A stretch of DNA of 64,000 bases, from positions 7,245,160 to 7,309,159 of the forward strand of contig NC_064552.1 of the NCBI RefSeq assembly GCF_023856365.1, in the 5' to 3' direction. Numbering within the stretch: position 1 is the first letter of the stretch; every line of letters begins with the position of its first letter. Below, piece after piece: positions 21,600-32,956 of the stretch. The position numbers and the translations under genes were made by a program. The DNA comes from Brienomyrus brachyistius (lineage: Eukaryota > Chordata > Actinopteri > Osteoglossiformes > Mormyridae). A model generated the notes under the pieces. It had not been told where the DNA came from. It saw only the letters and a program-made list of their open reading frames with translations, and did no database searches.

Positions 21600-22340
21600 A
21601 TTGCTCGTGTTTGTGATTGTGAACACCTGCCTGGGTTTACTCTTGTGTGTGGGGGGGGGGGTTTATGCGTCCAGACTCCGCCCACGACTCGTCCGATGCA
21701 CCGCTCGTCACTTCCAGGTCCTGCAAAGAAAAGCTGACAGCTAGTAACCTCGAGAGCTCTTGCTCATTGCCTTTGCTTATTGGTTTGCTGTATTGTGTTT
21801 GGATTACCTGTGTATAACAGTTTTGTTTCTTGGTTTCTGACTTTCGCCTCCCCCTTTCTCTGTACCTTCGACACGGCTTTGATTGTTTCTTTGGTCTTGA
21901 TCTCCCGCCTGCTTCTTGACTATTCTTTTGCTTACCCCCTCAGACACAGTCGTTTGCTTTTGTGTTTCCTGTGTGTTTGTGCTGTAGGTGCGCAGAGTGA
22001 CTGCCATTTTTGTTCTGCGTGACGTGTTGCTTAATTGTTGGTTTGGTTAAGGAGATAGGACTTAGTATTGTTGTTTTTGTTTGTGTTTTATTTTCACGTA
22101 GGATTAGCTTAGATTGGGAATTGTTCGGTAGCGGTGTTTTGTATATTGTTTTGGCCCGTGTCACTCCCGAAGTCTGTTGTACCTATTGTTGTGAAAGTGT
22201 GTATAAAATATATTTTAAAAAAACTATAAAAAACGATCCCTTTATGTCCTGTGTTCCCTTTCCTCTGCCCCTGGTTGTCCTGTTTTTACCTTTCCCTATT
22301 CCATGCCCTTTCTGCTACGCTCCAACCCTAGATCGCAACA
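21600..22340 (+). repeat. Probable 3' LTR region of the Gmr1-like element
   Basis: After an 11-12-G tract at about 21650-21661, which could be the polypurine primer site, comes about 680 bp of T-rich sequence ending 'gatcgcaaca' at 22340. A TATA-like 'gtataaaatata' lies near 22200, about 140 bp before the end. The left boundary is uncertain because no second LTR is available. Open frames here are accidental. Confidence 0.5.
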
Positions 22341-24841
22341 ATACAATCTGGGAACTCAGCATGCATCGTTTCTAATGTATTTGCATTGGTAAAATCCTAT
22401 TTTTTAATTGTAATTATTAATAGAGACCCTATGCCTTTATTTTTTTAAAACAGGACCAATTTCTTTACCAGTATTTTTATATTTGGATTGCATCGCTATG
22501 GGGTGAATCATGTTATATCGCAATAGTAGTCACTTCATATGTATCGGATTGTTGGATGTGTATTGCATCAGCTTCAGTGATGGAGATGCACATCCCAGTC
22601 ACACACAAATATGCACTCACAAACACACATGTAAGAATGAAGCAGGATTAGTGATGTGTATTTCCCTTTCAATAGGAAAAGACTAGGAGAACACTAGACC
22701 ATTATAGACCATTATAACAAGCAATGCATTCAAACTACCATTTAGATATCTAACATTTAGATTATGCATTATTTGAAATTAATCCCACAACAGTGTAAAT
22801 GTGTCAATTCTGAATGACTTCTTCACTTAATGAGCTGCAGTATCAGAAGAGTTTGAGCTGAAACATACTTGTGTTAATTACATGTCTGTAGAAAATGTAT
22901 TAATTAAAGATCCGTCTCCTGGGAATCGTTATTTATTCATAGTCTAATGTTGTTTTGATTGGTGTTTCTTGTAAAAGAAACGCATATTCCCCATGAGAGA
23001 TGTCATGTTCACTACTGTTCAAAAATTAGAGCACAAGTCTGATTAGCTATACATTCCATCTACGCACATTAGTAGGCATGACACACCTTAACCATGGATA
23101 AAACTCTGTAAGATAGCAGCGATATTACAATGTTACCCCCCCCACCCCCCCCCCCACCCCACACTCCCAAAGGCAATCTATTGACCAATATCCTTGTATC
23201 ACTGGTTTGAACTGAGACCGGCTCCTGTCTATCAAAGTTGTGATTTAGTGTAAATTTCCCTTTTTGAATCATATAGAAACTTTGTCATAGTTTAGCTGAA
23301 GCCACACAACTGGCAGAGGAGTGGAGTGGAGTCGAGTCATTTGACATGTTGACAAAAGAAAAACCCTATTGATTACAATGTGGTTAAATGGTGTTTTAAA
23401 ATCAGCTCCACAATGCCCATCTGTACTATAGATAATTATTAGCTCGGTGCTGTTTTCTCCATCTGTGATACTTTTTGTTTCAGCTGAGAATCAGCACGGT
23501 TGTCCCATAGTTGACCTGAATCCGGTACCTTTTTCTTTTTAATCTGCAGTACATTACCGATGTGAAAGATATAAGACTGATTTATATTCCGTTTTTCCTT
23601 TATCAACAATTCTTGGTATGGTGTAACTTTTTTTTTTTTAAGAATCTGCCTTGTTCAGATCAAGGTGCTGGCCAAAACGTGAAATGTTTTATTTTCAGAG
23701 TTAATTTACTTTCACGTTTTATTCTGCTATAAAAGTGAAAGCTGAAATATTTCTATCCGTACCCATATATCTGTGGCCAACCTTTCAAATGGCTCTAGGC
23801 AAACTCGAGTTTGGAGATAACAATGATATAAAGGAAAAACCCTAAAATACATTAGGCCTAATACCACTGGCACATAACCAGTAACCGGCATACACTGTGC
23901 TGACGTCAGTGGGTAATAAGCTTAACATGAATCATGATCAGCGGTGGTTTAACTCTGAGTGATGGTAATCTCGTATGAGTTTGACTAAACTAGGTGTCAG
24001 TTACCTACGATCCAAGCGAAATGATGGCTTTAGTTACAAATAAACTTATTCTTATCACCTAGAGAGTGTGGCTGTGCGGTATAAATGATGCTGCTGCCTA
24101 ACAGTTTAACAACAAAGCCTATTAAAAATTATGTTATGTGATTCTGTGCGAATCTTGTGATTCTATTTAAAATACACCATTAATTAGCAATGGTTGAGAT
24201 CAAATTCATAATTTAATGAAGATAGAAGCTTTTATTCTTTTAGGTACGCAATTTGTTCATTACACTTTTGAGATGTTTCATCCATCTTTGATAAGGTAAT
24301 AAATCAATAATAAAGCATTTAGTTTTAATCATTTGACCTGCTTAGAAGATACGTGATTATATTCCGTAGTGTTGGACACGCTGACCTTAATGAACCTTTT
24401 TTATGGAAAAAAAAATGTCAATACGTTAAAAGTTATGACCAGATGGAGAGGGGATCCTAGAGGTTTACTGAGGAATTTTGGCCTGTTGGTGAAGCAGTTG
24501 GGGTTGTTGTCTACAAAGTGGAACATTCAGGTGCTTCAGACACCACCATGGGCTGCCTTCAGAGGAGCTGCTACGATGAAAGAAGTTTAAAAACATTAGA
24601 AAGCATTAAAAGCCTTGGTGAATGTAACATTCTGATGCTGTTTGATTAACAACTTAGGTCCTCCTTTGGGAGTGCCAGCGAAATACGTCTCCTTTAATTC
24701 AACGCTCGCGGATGCATACAACATTCCATACAGACCTGCCGCAAAGTTGAAATACAGCTGAAGAACAATGACCTACACACAAGAAATACAAAGAGCAAAT
24801 AACACAAATGCACCTGAAACGCTCTATGCAAAAGAATTATA
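22341..24841. other. Unrecognised AT-rich sequence
   Basis: Nothing supported. There is a C-rich run at 23137-23161 and a T run near 23630. No exon-like stretch or repeat family was recognised. Confidence 0.5.
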
Positions 24842-24917
24842 ATACTACTACTACTACTACTACTACTAATAATAATAATAATAATAATGAAAACAACAAA
24901 AATAGCAATAATTAGGG

Positions 24918-24961
<44 letters not shown>
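24842..24961. repeat. Compound microsatellite (CTA)n-(AAT)n and (AT)n
   Basis: (CTA)n/(ACT)n runs from about 24844 to 24868 and (AAT)n to 24888. After a 31-bp A-rich spacer an (AT)n run of about 40 bp spans 24920-24961. The LINE sequence begins immediately after this last run. Confidence 0.95.
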
Positions 24962-24964
<3 letters not shown>

Positions 24965-25104
24965 AAGTTAACTGCACTCCATGAGCGCCTGGCAGCACAG
25001 ATGAACCAGCTGCTAATGGATGGGACCCACCCGGAATGGCTGACCAAAGGTAGGATAGTCCTGATACCGAAGGACCCCCAGAAGGGACCGGTCCCATAAC
25101 CTGC
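24962..25104 (+). pseudogene. LINE RT N-terminal segment, separated by a frame break
   Basis: The frame 'KKLTALHERLAAQMNQLLMD' followed by 'GTHPEWLTKGRIVLIPKDPQ' is the RT start (the LIPK box) of the same element. It stops at a TAA near 25098, and the reading continues in another frame as 'TCLCTTWKLLSGIIAAK' into the long ORF. A short deletion around the expected Y-R-P-I box best explains the break, so the RT domain cannot be made as one piece. Confidence 0.8.
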
Positions 25105-25149
25105 CTCTGCACAACATGGAAGCTCCTATCAGGCATCATAGCGGCTAAG

Positions 25150-27024
25150 ATGAATAGGCACATGGATCAATACATGAGCGGGACCCAGAAAGGAATTGGT
25201 AGAGATACCAGAGGAGCAAAACACCAGCTACTGGTAGATAGAGCAGTCACTCAAGACTGTAAGACCAGACATACCAACCTGAGCACCGCCTGGATTGATT
25301 ACAAGAAAGCCTATGACTCAATGCCTCACACATGGATCCTAGAATGCTTGGAACTGTACAAGATCAACAGGACTCTAAGAGCCTTCATCAGGAATTCAAT
25401 GGGGCTGTGGAAAACAACTCTAGAGGCCAACTTCAAGCCAATAGCACAGGTTACCATTAAGTGCGGGATTTACCAAGGAGATGCCCTGTCCCCGCTGCTG
25501 TTCTGCATAGGCCTTAACCCTCTCAGCCAGATCATCAACAAGACTGGCTACGGATACCGACTACGGAATGGGGCGAACATCAGCCACCTCCTCTACATGG
25601 ATGACATCAAGCTGTATGCCAAGAGTGAACGAGACATCGATTCACTGATCCACACCACCAGGATCTACAGCAATGACATCGGAATGTCATTCGGGCTGGA
25701 TAAGTGTAGTCGAATGGTAACAAAGAGGGGGAAAGTAGTCAGAACCGAGGGGATCGTACTGCCAGAGGGCAACATAGCAGACATTGAGGATAGCTACAAG
25801 TACCTTGGAATCCCGCAGGCAAACGGGAACCATGAAGAGGCCACAAGGAAAGCAGCAACAACCAAATACCTGCAACGAGTAAGGCAAGTCCTGAGAAGTC
25901 AGCTGAATGGGAGGAACAAGATCCGGGCAATCAATACCTACGCCCTACCAGTCATCAGATACCCCGCTGGCGTTATAAGCTGGCCAAAGGAGGAGATGGA
26001 AGCCACTGACATCAAGACAAGGAAGCTCCTCACAATGCATGGCGGGTTTCACCCCAAATCCAGCACACTGAGACTATACACTAAGCGGAAAGAAGGAGGC
26101 AGAGGACTAGTGAGCGTCAAAGCCACTATCCAGGATGAAACATCGAAGATCCATGATTACATCAGGAAGATGGCCCCGACTGATGACGTGCTCAGTGAAT
26201 ACCTCAGGCAACAGAAACCCAAGAAGGAAGAGGAGCAAGAACAGGAACCATCATGGAAAGATAAACCCCTGCACGGCATGTACCACCGGCAGATAGAGGA
26301 AGTGGCTGACATTGAAAAATCCTACCAGTGGCTGGACAAAGCTGGACTGAAAGACAGCACAGAGGCATTAATCATGGCAGCACAGGAACAAGCTCTAAGT
26401 ACAAGATCAATAGAGGCTGGGGTCTACCACACCAGGCAGGACCCCAGGTGCAGGCTGTGCAAAGATGCCCCCGAGACGATCCAGCACATAACAGCAGGGT
26501 GCAAGATGCTAGCAGGCAAGGCGTACATGGAACGCCATAACCAAGTGGCTGGCATAGTGTACAGGAACATCTGCGGGGAGTATGGGCTGGAAGTCCCAGG
26601 GTCAAGATGGGAGACACCTCCAAAGGTGGCTGAGAATGATAAGGCTAAGATCCTGTGGGACTTCCAGATACAGACTGACAAACTGGTAATGGCTAACCAA
26701 CCGGACATAGTAGTGGTGGACAAGCAGAGGAAGAAGGCCGTAGTGATAGACGTAGCAATCCCAAGCGATGGTAACATCAGGAAGAAGGAACATGAGAAGC
26801 TCGAGAAATACCAAGGACTGAGAGAAGAGCTAGAAAAGATGTGGAAGGTGAAGGTAACAGTGGTCCCAGTGGTAATTGGAACACTCGGGGCAGTAACGCC
26901 CAAACTGGGAGAGTGGCTCCAACAGATTCCAGGAATGACATCTGAGATCTCTGTCCAGAAGAGCGCAATCCTAGGAACAGCTAAGATACTGCGCAGGACC
27001 CTCAAGCTCCCAGGCCTCTGGTAG
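25150..27024 (+). CDS. R4/Dong-type LINE reverse transcriptase-endonuclease ORF (624 aa, N-terminally incomplete)
   Basis: The product would nick target DNA and copy the element RNA there. Residues 49-57 (IDYKKAYDS) hold the first catalytic Asp (D50). Residues 106-118 (GIYQGDALSPLLF) are the next RT box, and YMDD at 149-152 is the active-site pair, all intact. 'KYLGI' follows near residue 217. A CCHC knuckle lies at C434, C437, H446 and C451. The restriction-like endonuclease follows with P518-D519 and D534 in 'VVIDVAIP', the expected PD...D arrangement. The ATG used is internal: upstream RT sequence is in another frame beyond a break near 25098. A 624-codon frame free of stops suggests a fairly recent insertion, but this copy should not make a whole enzyme. 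Confidence 0.88.
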   Translation: MNRHMDQYMSGTQKGIGRDTRGAKHQLLVDRAVTQDCKTRHTNLSTAWIDYKKAYDSMPHTWILECLELYKINRTLRAFIRNSMGLWKTTLEANFKPIAQVTIKCGIYQGDALSPLLFCIGLNPLSQIINKTGYGYRLRNGANISHLLYMDDIKLYAKSERDIDSLIHTTRIYSNDIGMSFGLDKCSRMVTKRGKVVRTEGIVLPEGNIADIEDSYKYLGIPQANGNHEEATRKAATTKYLQRVRQVLRSQLNGRNKIRAINTYALPVIRYPAGVISWPKEEMEATDIKTRKLLTMHGGFHPKSSTLRLYTKRKEGGRGLVSVKATIQDETSKIHDYIRKMAPTDDVLSEYLRQQKPKKEEEQEQEPSWKDKPLHGMYHRQIEEVADIEKSYQWLDKAGLKDSTEALIMAAQEQALSTRSIEAGVYHTRQDPRCRLCKDAPETIQHITAGCKMLAGKAYMERHNQVAGIVYRNICGEYGLEVPGSRWETPPKVAENDKAKILWDFQIQTDKLVMANQPDIVVVDKQRKKAVVIDVAIPSDGNIRKKEHEKLEKYQGLREELEKMWKVKVTVVPVVIGTLGAVTPKLGEWLQQIPGMTSEISVQKSAILGTAKILRRTLKLPGLW

Positions 27025-27080
27025 AGGACCCGAGCTTGAAGGACAAAAAGACCGCCCACAGGAGGGCGAGTGGGGAAATT

Positions 27081-28380
27081 TTTTATATATTCTAAATCAC
27101 CAGCAGATTTCCAGAAGTCTGTTTCAGTACTGTGCTGAAAATGTGTCAGCTATTTTTATATCTTCAGTAAATCTCTTCATCGCTGTTTTATGCAGAAGGT
27201 AATTACTTTATATTGAGAAAGAAGTGAAAGACACCAGAAAGCAGCTGGAACAATGTTTAACACCCCAGGGCTGCCTGGGAACCGAGGGAATATAGATAAA
27301 CTGGAGACATCATGCAATAAGAGGCAAATCTATGCAAGATTTCTCATCTGAGTGCAGTTTTTTTAATACAAAAAAAAACCTGCTCATTCTAATGAAACAA
27401 CAACAAAAAAATAATAGAGTTTTCAAACAAGAACTGGCCTGTCAAATACCTTCCTCACATAATAGGCCTCCACCAACCATTCAAAATCCGTAATGATAAC
27501 ACTCATAGATGAACTCTTACCTTCTTTCAGAGGAAGGCAATAATGGCGACTGAAAGAAGAGAACATTTTCTGCTCTGATCTTTAATGTGTACGCGTGTGC
27601 ACAGCTGAAAACATTTGAATGTCTTTGTTTGCTCTTTTCTGTATTCCGTACTCGTCTCCCTATAATCAGCAAGTCTACCACATTTGGCTAGAACCACAAT
27701 GCTGGTTTTTGCAGTAGGCCATGATGAAGAGAATTAAATGGCCAAACGATGCCTTTAAAAACCCCTACACCTGACCCCACTGCCTGGTTTGGTTTTGTCT
27801 GGAACCCTGCCTAATATTCTTGTTTATTTATGTTTTCAAAGAATTCACATTATAGAAAAATTCAGATTATTATTTATTTTTTTTGCAATTGTATACTATT
27901 TGGGAAAAACAGTATTTTGGGAGTGGGGGAGGGTCCCAGCAAGCAGAAGTACTGCATGTCATTACAACACTGCTATAAAGCTTGTTAATTTGGCTTGTAC
28001 AGTAAAACTCACAAAATCTACACTAAATACTTTAAAGGGCTTCGATGGCATTGTGGTGGAGCTCTGCATAACCTTTCAATGACTATTTGTATCACTTTGT
28101 GATTACAAACCAGACATTCTGTTATTGTCCAATGTGCAATGCTGCGTGAAGACTGCCCAACGATTATCTCTATTCTCAAGCAAGCTGAAAGTCAAATATC
28201 AGACCTAATCCATAAACATAAAAAAAATTTACTTATTAAGCTTACAAAAAAGCAGAAAGTGTACTCATGATAAAAACAAAGCAATAGCAGCGAAAGAAAA
28301 CAATACACACCAATGAGGCAAACAATGGTGGACATTCCGATATGAAGTGAATAACGCCAACTCACTCGTAAAAACAGCGT
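27081..28380. other. Unrecognised sequence
   Basis: No gene or repeat family recognised. The 97-codon frame at 27789-28082 has no motif I can name. Confidence 0.5.
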
Positions 28381-28870
28381 AGATAGATACTTTATTGATC
28401 TTGAGGGAAATGTAGGCACCCAATAGCCTACACATACAAAAGGCCACTATTCAAATAAATTATAATAATAACAAAAGAAGAATAACAATAATAATAACAA
28501 GAAAGAATAAAGAAACTCTTGTAAGAATACTAATCACCGCAGAGTGATTGTAATATACTATTTGCCAGTGGAGGTAGTGCTAGTGCAATTGTAAATTGAT
28601 ATAATAATCACCAAATAGTGTAGACACTATAAATACTATAGTACTATAAATTGTAGATAAAATACATTTGAAAAAACAAATTACTGAAGACATCTAGGGC
28701 AGTGAAAATCAGTCCATCAGCTAACAACAGAGTGTCATGAGTCCAGCAGGTCTGTTATCAAGGTCTGGGATGTATTAAACTAGCGGTTCATATCCCTCCA
28801 GTCCAACAGTACTGTACCAGTTCATGGCGAGTATTCCACCAGGTCGTGGAGTGCTTGGGGTTCTGCTGAG
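28381..28870 (-). repeat. Probable LINE 3' untranslated end
   Basis: The minus strand ends 'tccctcaagatcaataaagt' followed by 'atctatc', the common 3' end of fish LINEs with a short (CTAT) tail. The upstream sequence to about 28870 is non-coding. It shares its tail type with the SINE at 8.8-9.05 kb. The left boundary near the 'gatagata' tail is clear; the other is a guess. Confidence 0.5.
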
Positions 28871-29039
28871 GGGTTGGTTAATTTCCTAAAATTACTATAT
28901 ATTTTCAATTTTTTATGATTCCTCACGTTTACGCGGCCTATTCCAACCGCTATATTACACAGTGAGCTAACTTTCAGTGCATTCAGTAAATTCATAGTCA
29001 ATTTGGGCAGATATAAAGACCTGAGTCTATAATCGTTAT

Positions 29040-29285
29040 AGCCAGATGACTAGGTCAGAGTATTTCCGATACGGCAAGGCTTTTGAGGTGTTCACAGTCA
29101 GCTATGATGAGTACCTACCAACAGTAATCCAAGCGGCCAAGACTCATCAATGCAAGATGTGAGTGAAGGTTATCCTGTCTGATACAAACCAAAAGAAGAG
29201 CTAATGTGACAGAAATCGCAGATAAATTTAGTGACGGTTATGGGTGTAAAGTGTCACAACATACTGTACATTGAACCCTGTTTCA
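29040..29285 (+). pseudogene. Tc1/mariner transposase N-terminal fossil
   Basis: On the plus strand the pieces 'GQSISDTARLLRC'-like (29055-29110, very decayed), 'RPRLINARCE' and, after a stop, 'RLSCLIQTKRRANVTEIADK' with 'FSDGYGCKVSQHTVH' (29140-29275) follow the DNA-binding half of a Tc1-type transposase. Two helix-turn-helix regions joined by an RPR-type linker are expected there. It is a different Tc1 subfamily from those at 4 kb and 42-43 kb. The catalytic half is not found downstream. The first piece rests on nucleotide resemblance to family sequences I remember and is less certain. Confidence 0.6.
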
Positions 29286-32200
29286 ATTTTATATAAACCA
29301 ACACAATTACAGTAACTGTAATGACTGTCTACAAATACAGCTATGTCCTGGTCTGCCAAAGGCAATGCAAAAGATACTTTGACACATTTCCCAAATGAAG
29401 AAAGCTACAGTCTGTCCATCTAATAGCACCATGACACACTCGAAGGGTTGTTAACTCACATCTTTCATTCGCTGTGCAATCCCTGAAATCAGAGATTCTG
29501 TCTCATGAGTCTTAGTGTCTGCTTCCTTAAAATCTGGCTTAGTCCTCATCGCTGGTTCTGCAGAGATAAATTAGAGAAAAAGTCTGAAACATAAAAATAA
29601 GTTTAAAGAAACAATAGTGAATAAAACAATCGGTATGCTTATGAATGTTCTATTCTATGTTCTGTTCGAATGCATTATGAATGCATTATGAAGGCGCACT
29701 GAGTGTTCTATGAATGCATTATGAATGCATTATGAAGGTGCACTTAATGTAAAGCGTTACCAGGCAATGTTTACTGCATTGCTTTGCAGTGCCATTCCTC
29801 CCTTGTTCTCATTAATTCTTCTTGTGATGTACACTGATGAATTCAATTTGCTTTAGTGTAGGTAGGTCTCAAAAGGAAATCAACAACGATTATCCAGAGT
29901 TCTAATGATGATGTCTGATGGCATCATCTGTTATGTGTAGCACTGAATGGCTATTGTAGATTTGGAACTCAGGTCCATAAAGGCTTTATTGTTACAAAGT
30001 CTTTTAGTAGACTTTGAGCAAACATTCCATATTGTGATCAAAGCTAAGCAAGATGGAAAATGAATACTAATTGTATGTGCATTTGCACTGCTCTGACAAG
30101 AAAATACCTTGCATTTTAACCTTCATTTTAACTCAAATGAAGTAGAGTTAGCATATTAAGATTAAAATGCATTATATTTTGTTTTCAAATCAGCGCAAAT
30201 GCACATAAAACAAGTATGCATTTACACTGTTACAACAATCGACTGTCGCACGTATTGTTTTTATAGGTGAATGCGTACTAGCATACCTGTAATGTCCATC
30301 CCTGCTTATAACAGTCTTCTCTAAACTCTCCAGTTAAGACTAGCTTAATTGTATGTATCATGCACTGCCTGCAAGTCTATCAGTCTGTTTAAGCATTTCA
30401 AACTTCTAAGCAAAACATGTGGGAGTGCTACTTTGGTGGTCTATCAGCCCCGCAGTAACAAACTCAATGTGTCAGACTGACATCAGTGGTCCCTTGCTTC
30501 ATGCCCTTTCTCCTCTTACTTAGATGAGTAGCAACTTTCTCATGACACCAATATAGATCTGGTGCATATAATCAATTGGAAAGGTTTTTATCATGTCAAT
30601 TGATAGATCATAAAACGGCAGTGTTGTTCTATTTGGGTAAAGGGTAGCCTATTTGCTGATATGTCGCAGTGTAGTGTTAGGTTGCATCCATAAAACACAG
30701 AAAACTGTTTGCTTTTTTTAATCATAGCACATAGACCAGCATCACAGACTAAGCCTGATGATGTCGATGTTGCTGCCTCTAATATGTAACCCATTCTCTG
30801 GCATATCCTTTAAATCAGAAATTGCATCTTCAAGAAAGGTCAATCCTGTTGGTATGTGCTTCCCTGATGTCAGAGTGAGGGGAAAAAGCAATACTGGGTC
30901 TGAATGTATACCACAATGCTCAGGCAAGTCATGAAGCACTTAAATAGTGGCAGACTAATGATTAGCAAAAGCTTTAAGTGCTCCAAAGGATTTTCTTTGA
31001 AACCTTTCTATTTGCTTTGAAAGCAGGACTCATGAAAATTAGTATATTGCATTCCAGACTTACAAATTTCTCATGCTTGCCAGCTGGCTGGAGTAAGATT
31101 TTCAATTCGAGACCAGTCTGCACACATTTTCATGTATGTAACAGTTTTATTACCTTGTAAATGGTCTGAAGGGTTTGCGAACTACGCCAACGCTTTTGAT
31201 GTATCTAATTTTAGGTTTTTAATGGAATAATATAGATTCACTGCAAGATTTGTTGCGTGAGCATGAGAGTTTGAAAGTGTGAGTGTCACGCCAGATGTGT
31301 GAGAGATGGCAACCCTGCCTTGTACAGACCTAGATGTCTTTAGTAGTGCACAGACTGTTAAAAGTACAAATTCTATGACGTGATGTTAAGGAGGACGTAA
31401 GAATACATTATTATAAGATTTATATCGGTTCTAAAACACATTAGTACTTAAGGTTAACATTATAAATTTTAAAAAATAGCTTTCAAATTCATTTAATGCT
31501 AGCTAATTAGCTGATTAGCTATAACTTGATAATGGGTAGGTTGAGTAGGTCGACACAATATTGCAGCAGGAAGATGAACGAAAAAATGTCTTTTGCAAGG
31601 TTGTCAAATATATGTCATTGTTTATGGCCACTTAAAATATATAAAATTATTTATTTGTATTTAAATTTTAATAATGCATTATGTTACTATGTATTAATAC
31701 ACATCAAACCTGTATGCTATACAGTGTAATCTCAATGGAAATATATTACTTAATACTATATTAGTATGACACCCTAAATAAATAGCTAGGAATATATGTA
31801 TCTTCATTAAGACTATGGACTATGGACAACTTTCAAAATCTTTTTACGTGATATAGAGAAAGCTGTCACCTGAAGCCATAATTATAATTTTATGAATGCT
31901 TTTGACAGTATGTCAAACTGGGAAACTGTGTTATTGTTTATTGAGACTGCCAGAGAGATATACAAGGCTGTATACATATATTTTATCCTCAAAGGGCTAT
32001 GGCACTTAAAAATGGCATTTACTTACGTATGAGTCGAATGGCACCTTCAGACATGGCTAATTCAAGCAAGGTGAAGAGGGACATCAATGAATTAGCTGAA
32101 CAGTGGACTGACCAACCTGTGAAAGCTTTTAGCTGTTGTTAACAGGTGTAGATTTATTGATGTTTATTTACAACCAATTTCCTCTTTGCAGTCTTTAGCC

Positions 32201-32630
32201 TCCATTAAATCTTTGTGACGTTCTTAAAAATGTCGTTTAACGTCACAAATTAAATATACAAAACTGTAAGAATACACCTGTATCCTTTGACAGTATATTG
32301 TGTATGTTGTTTTGACGGCAGCATGATGTCAACTATTTTTATGGATTTGTCTGCCATAACATCCTATACAGCACAGGTTCATGCTGGCCTGAAGCTTATC
32401 CTAGGAAAAACACGGTGTAATGCATGGGAACACCAAGGGTAGCATGAGAAGTGCACTATAGTGTGATATCTGAGGTTTGTGCACATGTTCACTGTCAGGT
32501 GAAAACCAGACTGGCTTAAGCACATGCCTAGAGTTTTGCTACCAAGGTGGTAACTAAGCAAACAGAAATTTTCAAGCGTTGTCATGTTGGCAGAACTTTC
32601 TCCTCTCTTATTGCTCGTAGAACATTAGAT
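29286..32630. other. Unrecognised AT-rich sequence apart from one half palindromic copy
   Basis: No exon-like frames or recognised families beyond the copy at 29632-29762. Frames of 60-75 codons in this block are what chance would give. Confidence 0.5.
29632..29762. mobile_element. Palindromic repeat family, copy C (right half)
   Basis: The right arm only: 'gcttatgaatgttctat', two tandem 'gaatgcattatgaatgcatt' segments with 'gaaggcgcac' / 'gaaggtgcac', and the intact family end 'cacttaatgtaaagcgttac'. The left arm and centre are missing, so this copy cannot fold over its whole length. Confidence 0.8.
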
Positions 32631-32956
32631 AACCATTCACTGTGCTTTCATAATGCCTTTATGATGCATTCATAGAACATTCAGTACATCTTCATAATTC
32701 ATTCCTAATGCATTCATAGAATATTCATAATTGTCATGTGAGTATACCAAAGAACCTTATCAGCTTTAATGTACATTAATAACAAATACTGTATGATAAT
32801 AACAAAAATCACATTCTTATAATCACAAGTCTGTAACTGATGCATGTTAAAGATGTTAAGGTACAGGTATACTTACGTGCTGCTTACGTGCTGCTTACTT
32901 ACATGCTGCTTATGAATGTTCTATGAATGCATAGAACAGTCAATGTAAAGTGTTAC
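32631..32956. mobile_element. Palindromic repeat family, copy D
   Basis: The left arm (32631-32750) has 'ttcataatgcc', 'gcattcatagaacattcagt' and 'gcattcatagaatattcata'. The centre contains 'acattaataacaaat'. The right arm ends 'gcttatgaatgttctatgaa..caatgtaaagtgttac'. A small duplication of 'cttacgtgctg' near 32872-32900 is specific to this copy. Confidence 0.82.

Larger units (their letters stand above)
20373..22340 (+). mobile_element. Gmr1-like gypsy retrotransposon fragment
   Basis: A 5'-truncated gag (SCAN-related capsid domain), zinc knuckle and protease run from 20373 to about 21515, followed by a G-rich tract and a long LTR-like region ending near 22340 in 'gatcgcaaca'. Gmr1 elements were first described in fish and are unusual gypsy elements with integrase before RT. 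Neither integrase nor RT is present here, so sequence between protease and LTR has been lost. The 5' LTR and early gag are also missing, leaving no second end with which to test a target duplication. Confidence 0.85.
24962..27080 (+). mobile_element. R4/Dong-clade LINE (Rex6-like), 5'-truncated
   Basis: The element begins directly after (AT)n at 24962 inside the RT N-terminal region and continues through a 624-codon open frame to a short 3' untranslated part with a GC-rich segment (27025-27075), ending in T/AT-rich sequence. RT followed by a CCHC knuckle and a restriction-like endonuclease, instead of an N-terminal endonuclease, is the design of the R2/R4 group. The phrase set fits fish R4-clade elements. 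Elements of this clade favour specific or AT-type targets, consistent with the flanking (AT)n. The 5' part is missing. Confidence 0.9.

Noticed and set aside
21504..22375. Frames rich in hydrophobic residues resembling membrane proteins
   Set aside because: T-rich LTR-like sequence gives Phe, Leu and Val codons by base composition. No motif or family is recognisable.
26424..27059. 211-codon minus-strand frame
   Set aside because: It is the antisense shadow of the LINE endonuclease region, which has clear motifs on the plus strand.
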